Assembly (NCBI RefSeq): GCF_013346935.1
Contig: NZ_JAAEEB010000002.1
Coordinates: 248,001-312,000, forward strand
Reading direction: 5' to 3'
Length of the DNA: 64,000 bases
Source: Lactobacillus melliventris
GTDB lineage: Bacteria; Bacillota; Bacilli; Lactobacillales; Lactobacillaceae
Part shown: one piece after another, positions 54,933 through 64,000 of the stretch
Numbering within the stretch: the stretch's first letter is position 1
Layout: the number at the start of each line of letters is the position of its first letter
Position numbers and translations under genes: made by a program
Notes under the pieces: generated by a model
Database searches by the model: none
Told to the model about the DNA's origin: nothing
Seen by the model: only the letters and a program-made list of their open reading frames with translations

Positions 54933-55026
54933 GGTGTGTTACTGTTTACAGGCATTAACCCGAGAACTTTAGGTGAAAGTCTCACAAAAAAACTAGTGAG
55001 ATGTTTTCTTGAAGTTCCCGGGTTTT
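54933..55026 (+). promoter_or_regulatory. RAT antiterminator and branched terminator before the PTS gene
   Basis: The RAT starts GGTGTGTTACTG (54933) and ends CAGGCATTAACC (54960). The overlapping terminator pairs AACCCGAGAACTT with AAGTTCCCGGGTT (one mismatch) and encloses a second small hairpin, TCTCAC / GTGAGA, followed by TTTTG. AGGAGG (55034-55039) leads into the PTS gene. Confidence 0.88.
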
Positions 55027-55028
55027 GA

Positions 55029-58451
<3,423 letters not shown>

Positions 58452-58470
58452 TTGTAATAAATTGCCTACT

Positions 58471-58507
58471 AACCTCGAAATTAAATCATCTTAATTTCGG
58501 GGTTTTT
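58471..58507 (+). terminator. Terminator of the second bgl operon
   Basis: CCTCGAAATTAA / TTAATTTCGGGG stem with one G-U pair, loop ATCATC, followed by TTTTTATAT. Confidence 0.85.
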
Positions 58508-58544
58508 ATATACTTTCCTTTAACACGAATAATATCTAGGTATA

Positions 58545-58572
58545 ATAAAAAGGTGACAAAAGTCGCCTTTTT
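58545..58572. terminator. Bidirectional terminator hairpin
   Basis: AAAAAGGTGAC AAAA GTCGCCTTTTT: an 11-bp stem with one G-U pair and T-runs on both strands. It lies at the 3' side of the minus-strand remnant at 58579. Confidence 0.7.
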
Positions 58573-58578
58573 GATTAT

Positions 58579-58704
58579 TTAAAATTTAGTTGGATATTCC
58601 ATTTCATTAAACTGATAGCAGGCATATTTTTGTGTTAACTTCTCGGTACTTAATCTACTTGGGTAATTGTAACTTTTAACATATTGCGTTAAGCATAAAC
58701 ACAA
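58579..58704 (-). pseudogene. Unidentified C-terminal gene remnant
   Basis: On the minus strand a 41-codon frame reads LTQYVKSYNYPSRLSTEKL and ends ACYQFNEMEYPTKF-stop, with protein-like composition and a terminator right after it. It has no ribosome binding site and begins inside the T-run of another terminator (58705-58760), so it is probably the end of a deleted gene. I do not recognise the family. Confidence 0.3.
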
Positions 58705-58760
58705 TAAAAAATCCTGCTTTTGTGGACAATGCAATTGTTCATTATCTACTTAAGCAGGAT
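58705..58760 (-). terminator. Terminator of the small membrane-protein gene
   Basis: ATCCTGCTT (58711-58719) pairs with AAGCAGGAT (58752-58760); the minus-strand copy ends in TTTTTTATT. It lies about 70 bases after the stop at 58833. Confidence 0.7.
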
Positions 58761-58832
58761 CATCCATTAACACTACTTTTTCATATTGCAACAGAAAATT
58801 CAGCAGCTTGTATCTTTTTACCCCTAACGCTA

Positions 58833-59468
58833 CTATAATGATGCCCATTTACCATTATGAAAATGATTAAATAAGCTTTTGTTTTCTTGAAGCAGTCCAA
58901 TTATCTGTTGTTTATCATATACAGCTACTCCATGATTATTAAGGATAGCAACAATTTCTACTAAATCTTTTGCTTGAATATTTCCTAATTCTAATTGAAT
59001 TGCTTCATTATTCACAGTCAAATTTAGCTTAAAAAAGTCTGGATTAAAATCAATTGGACTAATTCTAATTTTTTTCCGATATGTAATTTCGGCCTTAGTG
59101 ATATTCTCAAATAAGTATGATTTTGTATAAATTTTTTTGATATGTAATAACTGCAAAAGTTTCATTGCATCATTTGAACTATAACTTACTACAGTAATTC
59201 CGTTTTTATTAATCTGCCAATATCCACTAAAACATGTTGGTAAAGTAATAAAAATTCCCACCAAAATTATGAGTCCCAGTACCCACCAAGGTTGATAGCC
59301 AAATCCAGTCATAAATAATGACACTAAAATGACTAAAACTAGTCCTAGGATTACATGCAGAATGTTTACTTTATGTCCAACAGTTACACTTTTATCTGAG
59401 TTAGTAAATCCTGAATTATTCGAAGGATAAAGTTGTTGTCCTACAATCATTTCTTCGTTTGACTTCAT
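58833..59468 (-). CDS. Small membrane protein of unknown function
   Basis: About 211 residues. A polar N-terminal segment (1-32) is followed by two close membrane helices (about 36-58 and 62-84, VILGLVLVILVSLFMTGF and WWVLGLIILVGIFITLP). A soluble C-terminal part of about 120 residues starts GYWQINKNGITVVSY and looks like a PH-like or similar small beta domain. GTG at 59477 is possible, but GAAAG fits the ATG at 59468 better. I do not recognise the family. It is monocistronic with its own terminator. Confidence 0.75.
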   Translation of the reverse strand: MKSNEEMIVGQQLYPSNNSGFTNSDKSVTVGHKVNILHVILGLVLVILVSLFMTGFGYQPWWVLGLIILVGIFITLPTCFSGYWQINKNGITVVSYSSNDAMKLLQLLHIKKIYTKSYLFENITKAEITYRKKIRISPIDFNPDFFKLNLTVNNEAIQLELGNIQAKDLVEIVAILNNHGVAVYDKQQIIGLLQENKSLFNHFHNGKWASL

Positions 59469-59624
59469 GATATTCACACTTTCACAATTTAGCAGTAACT
59501 ATTTTATTTGTATTTAATTATACTACGTCTTGGTTTTTTAGAAAGCGTTTTTCTTTGCAGTAACGAACGATTTTTGCTGTTTAGTTGGACTTAGAATATA
59601 AAAGTTCATTATTCAAATTGTAAT

Positions 59625-59660
59625 AAAAAGCTAGTTTCAAGTAAATGCTGGAACTAGCTT
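59625..59660 (-). terminator. Terminator of the Rgg-type regulator gene
   Basis: GCTAGTTTCA / TGGAACTAGC stem of 10 bp with one mismatch and minus-strand TTTTTATT, immediately after the stop at 59665. Confidence 0.75.
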
Positions 59661-59664
59661 CTAT

Positions 59665-60528
59665 TTATACTAAATTGCCACCGGTCGTTTCCTGCACCAC
59701 TTTTTGCAATTGCTTACTATATTCAGTCATGCCGATTAAGGAAAACTCTTCTATTTGCATTGCGCAATTATCTAGATAAACCTGTTTGGGATCAAAATGA
59801 TAGTTAATAATGTTCTCTAAAAATAATAGAGTCATCTTATTAAAGCAGGTTAGCGGCTGAGTGTGAATCTCATGGGATTTTTCCACCAACTGCTTTGCTT
59901 CCTGGTATTTGCTTTTTTCCAGACACATACTAATCATATTGATTAATATTCCCAACACTATAAATTGTATATCGTCATTATCACTATCTTTAAATTGTTG
60001 AAAAATTTTGTTAGTAATGATCATGTCGCTGTCAAAATCATAAAAAACCATGCAGTTCAGGAAAATTTTGATAGTTTTCCAGTCGAAATTCTCTTCATTA
60101 AAGAATTTATTTTTAAGTTGCTGAATTTCTGCAGCATTCAATTTTTCTCTATTACCATCTATAATAGCTAAGATTGAGTTCACACTTAGCATTAAATCAT
60201 TTTTACTGGTAAGCCCGCTACCCGCGATGGCCTGCTTAATTTCTTTTAGGCGCTTAATATCAAAATTATAATAAGCCTCTGTCATTTGGGCAACAATCTT
60301 CTTTTTGAGATTATCTTCACTTTCAGCCTGGTAATCAAGTTGTTTAAAAAAACCCGCAATTTTAACGTGATTTTGCCGTAATAATTCAATTAGGTCTGCC
60401 GCTGAAATGCGCGTCTGATCTTTTTCTACTTTAGAGTAAAAAGAGGGGCTGATAACATCGCCAATCCATGCGCGTTGAGTTTTGCCAGCTTCTAAACGGT
60501 ATTGTCTAAGTAATGCACCGATAGTCAT
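59665..60528 (-). CDS. Rgg/GadR/MutR-family transcriptional regulator
   Basis: A 287-residue protein with an N-terminal XRE-type helix-turn-helix (IGALLRQYRLEAGKTQRAWIGDVISPSFYSKVEKDQTRISAADLI, split by the family-typical short insert). A long alpha-helical C-terminal domain of the Rgg repeat type follows (about 70-280). Many Rgg proteins are receptors for small hydrophobic peptides. I found no convincing SHP-like short peptide gene in the adjacent gaps. It is divergent from the MFS exporter at 60635 with 106 bases between starts, so it probably controls that gene and itself. Confidence 0.88.
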   Translation of the reverse strand: MTIGALLRQYRLEAGKTQRAWIGDVISPSFYSKVEKDQTRISAADLIELLRQNHVKIAGFFKQLDYQAESEDNLKKKIVAQMTEAYYNFDIKRLKEIKQAIAGSGLTSKNDLMLSVNSILAIIDGNREKLNAAEIQQLKNKFFNEENFDWKTIKIFLNCMVFYDFDSDMIITNKIFQQFKDSDNDDIQFIVLGILINMISMCLEKSKYQEAKQLVEKSHEIHTQPLTCFNKMTLLFLENIINYHFDPKQVYLDNCAMQIEEFSLIGMTEYSKQLQKVVQETTGGNLV

Positions 60529-60634
60529 AGTTTAACCTCATTAATTTTTTTGTTTCATATATGACACTTTTATATTCACAATTTTAGCTTAAGTACAATT
60601 AAAAATAAAGAAAGCTAAAAAGGAGAAAAAAATT

Positions 60635-61879
60635 ATGACTATCTTTTTTAAAAATAAAGAATATCGCAAGTTTTCAATTGCCAGTATTTTATCCAGTGCG
60701 GGGGATATTTTATTCTATTTAGCGCTGATGACTTATGCCAGTCGGCTCAAAAACTATTCGCTGGCCTTGTCATTAATTGCTATTTCGGAGTCAGTTCCCC
60801 GGCTGTTCTCCAGTGTTGGTGGCTATCTAGCTGACAGGACGCAGAACAAATTTCAAAAAATAGTCTGGATGGCCATGATCAGAGGTGCGCTTTATTTACT
60901 GGTTGGTTTTCTTTTTAGCCAGAATATTGCTGGCTGGAATCTGGTAATTATGGTGATTATCATCAACTTTATTTCTGATACGGCCGGAACTTATTCTGGC
61001 GGACTGACTACACCACTAATTATTAGCCTGGTTAAAAAGGATGAGATTGCTGAAGCCGAAGGTTTTACTAGCGGTGTTTCGCAAGTAATCACTTTGATTA
61101 GTCAGTTTGTCGGATCAGGACTTTTGTTATTCATGTCATATTCTGCGCTGGCTGTAATTAACGGTCTGACTTTCGTTGTGGCAGGGTTGATCTATTGCAA
61201 TATTGCCAGGAGTAAACGAAAAAAGGGCATTTCAACTGTCACACAAGAAGTCGATGATCGTGGCTTTTGGTCCACCTTGGCCTTAGCATTAAAGCAAGTT
61301 AAAAAGGCTAGTGGCTTAATTACTACCTTACTGGTAATCGCCATTTTAAACGGAGTTCTCAGCACGATAGAGCCTCTGATTTCTATTGTAATTGCGGGCA
61401 ATCGTCAGGTGATGGTTATTGGCACCTATAGTTTTACAATTGCATTAATCGGCGCTATGGCAGGAATAGGCGCTGCCTTAGGCAGCATTTTTGGTACTAA
61501 TCTATTTAAAAATGTTAGCCTTTATATCATCATTATGTTTGCTTATATTGCTGGAGCAAGTGTCATAATTGCTATTTTAAGTAAACAAATTTGGTTCTGT
61601 TTAATAACTTACTGTATCTTAGGCTTTTTTGCGGGAACTGCTACACCAAAATTAACCCAGTGGATGGTAAGTGCAGTTGATCATAAAATTTTGGCGTCTT
61701 CTGTTGGTCTGATCAATACGATTTTATTAATTGCCAGTCCCTTAATGACAACTGCTTTTACTACCTTATCGGCTGCGACAAATGTGCAATATTCTCTTTT
61801 AGGATTATTGATAGTCAGTGTTCTGCTTTTTGTTATTACTGGTGTAGTAATGAAAAAATCAGCCAAAAAAGAGGATTAA
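60635..61879 (+). CDS. MFS exporter (MFS_3 / macrolide-efflux-like)
   Basis: A 414-residue, 12-helix transporter that opens FFKNKEYRKFSIASILSSAGD, the N-terminus typical of the MFS_3 / enterobactin-exporter and macrolide-efflux-like branch. The loop after helix 2 is GGYLADRTQNKFQK, the family version of motif A. AAAAGGAG precedes the ATG. It is the divergent neighbour of the Rgg-type regulator, suggesting regulated export of a peptide, drug or metabolite; the substrate is unknown. Confidence 0.88.
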   Translation: MTIFFKNKEYRKFSIASILSSAGDILFYLALMTYASRLKNYSLALSLIAISESVPRLFSSVGGYLADRTQNKFQKIVWMAMIRGALYLLVGFLFSQNIAGWNLVIMVIIINFISDTAGTYSGGLTTPLIISLVKKDEIAEAEGFTSGVSQVITLISQFVGSGLLLFMSYSALAVINGLTFVVAGLIYCNIARSKRKKGISTVTQEVDDRGFWSTLALALKQVKKASGLITTLLVIAILNGVLSTIEPLISIVIAGNRQVMVIGTYSFTIALIGAMAGIGAALGSIFGTNLFKNVSLYIIIMFAYIAGASVIIAILSKQIWFCLITYCILGFFAGTATPKLTQWMVSAVDHKILASSVGLINTILLIASPLMTTAFTTLSAATNVQYSLLGLLIVSVLLFVITGVVMKKSAKKED

Positions 61880-61887
61880 TGGTTTTT

Positions 61888-61926
61888 CAGCTGGTAAATT
61901 CGCAGTTGCTTTTTACCAGCATTTTT
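61888..61926 (+). terminator. Terminator of the first MFS gene
   Basis: GCTGGTAAA / TTTACCAGC with a 13-base loop, followed by ATTTTTC. Confidence 0.75.
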
Positions 61927-61937
61927 CTAAGACAGAT

Positions 61938-61976
61938 ATAAAAAGCCATCAAGATAAATTGACTTGATGGCTTTAC
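61938..61976 (-). terminator. Terminator of the second MFS gene
   Basis: AAAGCCATCAAG / CTTGATGGCTTT, a perfect 12-bp stem; the minus-strand copy runs into TTTTTATATC, 18 bases after the stop at 61994. Confidence 0.85.
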
Positions 61977-61993
61977 TGGTTGTAAGTTAGCTC

Positions 61994-63232
61994 TTATTTA
62001 TTGGAATTTTTTCTCAAACTGAAAAAGATAATCAGAATAAAGTTAATCAGTAGAGTGAAGCCTGTAGTCCAAAAAACAGTTGCGTAGTTGAACAGACCGG
62101 AGATAGTAGAGCCCATAAGTGACCCAAACACTGAACCGACCGCTTGAAAAGACTGATTATAGCTGAATATCCGACCAAAACTTTCGGCTGGAGTATTCAG
62201 CGTCAAAACTGTCTGTGCTGCCGGTAACATGGCGGCACTGGCAATTCCCAGCAGAAAGCGCAGTCCTGCCAGCAACCAAGGTGAATGTGTCAAAGCCATA
62301 GGTATAAAGAGGATCGCACCTACAAATAAACCAAGACGCAATATTTTTAGCGGACCAATTTCATCCATTTTATGCCCGATTTTGGAAGCCGCAAGTAGTG
62401 TTCCGAGACCTGGGGTTGCGGCCACAATGCCGGCTACAAATGCAATGTTTTTACTGTTGGGCATCATTGACTTAACATATAAGGAAACAATTGGGTCAAT
62501 TGACATATTAGCAGCTTGCACTAAGAGGGTAGTCACGAACATGACCACAATCAGCTTAACGTTAGGCAAAGACTGCATAATTTCTTTCATTGGCTTCATT
62601 TCTGCACGAGAAATCGGAGTAAAGTTTTCATGAACTAAGAATGTCGACCCTAAGAAGACGAGCACCATCAAGAAACCGGTGATGAAAAATGGAATCCGGT
62701 AGCCCCAAACGCCACCAAGCCAGTTACCGAAGAAGTTTGACAAAACACCACCTAAAAGTGGTCCTACCAAGTTTCCTGCCGTTCCGGCGGTCATCATTTG
62801 ACTCATCACCCAGCCGCTTTTTCTATGGGGAGTTTCCCCTGCGATTAAAGCAGTAGCGTTGTTAATATATCCGGAAAAAGCACCCTGAATAAAACGCATT
62901 ACAATAATGTAGATAGCATTAGGAGCAAAACCAGTAGCAGTAATGGTTAAAGCCATGACTCCGGAAGCACGCATGCACATTAACTTACGGCCTTTTCTGT
63001 CGGCCAGGTTGCCCCAATATGGCGAAACGATTGCCTGGGCAATAAAGGTCATAGCAAAAGCAAGGCCAGAATACATGCTAATCTGCAGCTTACTATAGTG
63101 CCCCAGATCGGCGATAAATAGAGAGATAAAGGGCATCGTCATGGAATAGCCCATGCCCGTGATAAAGCAGCCAAGCCATAGAGTCACAAACGCTTTATGC
63201 CAGCCAGCTGGGAATTTGTTAGAATCTGTCAA
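61994..63232 (-). CDS. MFS multidrug-type transporter
   Basis: A 412-residue, 12-helix major facilitator with motif A in the loop after helix 2 (YWGNLADRKGRKLM) and a drug-proton-antiporter-like helix 5 (GTAGNLVGPLLGGVLSNFFG). It starts at TTG 63232; GAGGAAG lies five bases upstream, and no ATG fits. The family resembles Lactobacillus multidrug efflux proteins of the TetA/Bmr type. It is transcribed towards the other MFS gene and separately terminated. The substrate is unknown. Confidence 0.88.
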   Translation of the reverse strand: MTDSNKFPAGWHKAFVTLWLGCFITGMGYSMTMPFISLFIADLGHYSKLQISMYSGLAFAMTFIAQAIVSPYWGNLADRKGRKLMCMRASGVMALTITATGFAPNAIYIIVMRFIQGAFSGYINNATALIAGETPHRKSGWVMSQMMTAGTAGNLVGPLLGGVLSNFFGNWLGGVWGYRIPFFITGFLMVLVFLGSTFLVHENFTPISRAEMKPMKEIMQSLPNVKLIVVMFVTTLLVQAANMSIDPIVSLYVKSMMPNSKNIAFVAGIVAATPGLGTLLAASKIGHKMDEIGPLKILRLGLFVGAILFIPMALTHSPWLLAGLRFLLGIASAAMLPAAQTVLTLNTPAESFGRIFSYNQSFQAVGSVFGSLMGSTISGLFNYATVFWTTGFTLLINFILIIFFSLRKNSNK

Positions 63233-63382
63233 AACTTCCTCGCTTTCTTTTTTAATATTTTTCTAAAAAATATGATATCTTTTATATTTTAGCACAATAA
63301 ATTTGCTAAGAATTTGCTAAATAGCTGATATTTTCATATTAATCATGTTAGGATATTATTTCTGAAAGGAAGGGGTGCTGTT

Positions 63383-64000
63383 ATGGAAAAAAATTCGCAT
63401 TTAACTAGGCAGGAATATCGCGAAAAATACAACCAAAGGTCCCAGCTTCAAAATAAAGAAATGACGAAAACAGCACTCAGAGGGCATGACGCCTCCCAGA
63501 CTCGTGCCGATTATCGTCAGTTAAAATTAAATTTCTGGGATATTTTTGCAGATCGACCATACGTTGCGGTGGCCATTGTTGTTTTGGCTATTTTCTTAGT
63601 TATGGCTAAACTGTGGTGGCTGCTTGCTGGGCTGGTCGTTATTGTCGCAATCGGTATCTTTGTCATTGGTCGCAGCCACCATCCCGATCGCGTTCTTAGC
63701 CTGGAATTTAAAATGAAGTCCTCCAGAAAATTAAGCATGTTGCGGGCATTGCAATTTGGGGGCTCGATCATCATGTTTCTGGCTACTTACATGAAAAAAG
63801 TAGTGACAGTAAACTTTTCCACTGCTGGTTCAACCGATGGGTTACAGATTGTGCAGGGAATTTTATCTAATCGTGGCGGTATCTATGGTCAACAAGGATC
63901 ATATTTCTTAAGCTTACTGAATACCTTAACTGGTGGACAACTTTGGGGAAAATATCGCTATGCTACTAATAGTGCCCAAATGATGAACAGCAGTGCTGGA
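63383..64000 (+). CDS. Membrane protein of unknown function (5' part)
   Basis: An open frame of 206 codons that runs off the right edge. The N-terminal 55 residues are highly polar (LTRQEYREKYNQRSQLQ). Two adjacent membrane helices follow (about 58-72, VAVAIVVLAIFLVMA, and 76-92), with a third hydrophobic segment at about 115-135. After that comes an extracytoplasmic-looking Gly/Ser/Asn-rich part (GGIYGQQGSYFLSLLNTLTG). GGAAGGGG precedes the ATG. A minus-strand frame at 63517-63774 is its shadow. I do not recognise the family; the missing 3' end may hold the defining domain. Confidence 0.75.
   Translation, partial: MEKNSHLTRQEYREKYNQRSQLQNKEMTKTALRGHDASQTRADYRQLKLNFWDIFADRPYVAVAIVVLAIFLVMAKLWWLLAGLVVIVAIGIFVIGRSHHPDRVLSLEFKMKSSRKLSMLRALQFGGSIIMFLATYMKKVVTVNFSTAGSTDGLQIVQGILSNRGGIYGQQGSYFLSLLNTLTGGQLWGKYRYATNSAQMMNSSAG

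Overview
The window reads as a chromosome segment of a low-GC, host-associated Lactobacillus. Evidence: strong AGGAGG-type ribosome binding sites, LPQTG cell-wall anchors, SLAP-type S-layer anchor domains, two BglG/beta-glucoside PTS operons and a maltodextrin ABC operon. The wealth of plant-glycoside uptake genes and giant BspA/MucBP surface proteins would fit a gut lactobacillus such as the bee-gut Firm-5 group; that placement is inference.

Layout. (1) 1-4160: 3' end of a malK/msmK-type operon (ATPase, lipoprotein MalE, MalF, MalG). (2) 4263-14746: a divergent sugar locus. Leftward are a split transketolase (two subunits) and an FGGY kinase. Rightward are a LacI-type regulator, an L-fucose-isomerase-family protein, a DUF4038/apiosidase-like hydrolase, a BglG antiterminator and a PTS permease with two IIB domains. 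Together these look like a pathway for apiosyl glycosides and D-apiose: uptake, intracellular hydrolysis, isomerisation to apulose, phosphorylation, and cleavage by apulose-4-phosphate transketolase. I consider this the most interesting system here. (3) 14933-20344: macro-domain protein, ABC exporter, GH13 alpha-glucosidase, P1-family (DmpA-like) peptidase. (4) 20647-53774: a 33-kb leftward array of surface proteins. It has two SLAP-anchored BspA/MucBP proteins, an IS scar (ISL3 and IS110 fragments plus a broken SLAP gene), six LPQTG paralogues, one anchorless BspA protein, two leucine-rich-repeat proteins and a sortase with an unusual C-terminal membrane helix. (5) 53893-58507: a second antiterminator-controlled operon (bglG, PTS EIIBCA, 6-phospho-beta-glucosidase). 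(6) 58579-64000: a small membrane protein, an Rgg-type regulator divergent from an MFS exporter, a second MFS exporter and the start of an unidentified membrane protein.

How it works together. The two PTS operons carry ribonucleic-antiterminator/terminator switches of clearly different sequence, so each BglG protein probably serves its own operon, and cre-like boxes over both promoters point to CcpA control. The six LPQTG genes are individually transcribed cassettes with the same promoter, signal peptide, terminator and C-terminus. Their interiors are near-identical BspA and linker modules in different combinations, and their Ser-Gly-Asn stalks vary in length. This looks like a recombining repertoire of adhesins displayed by the adjacent sortase. 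No tRNA, rRNA, CRISPR or prophage was seen.
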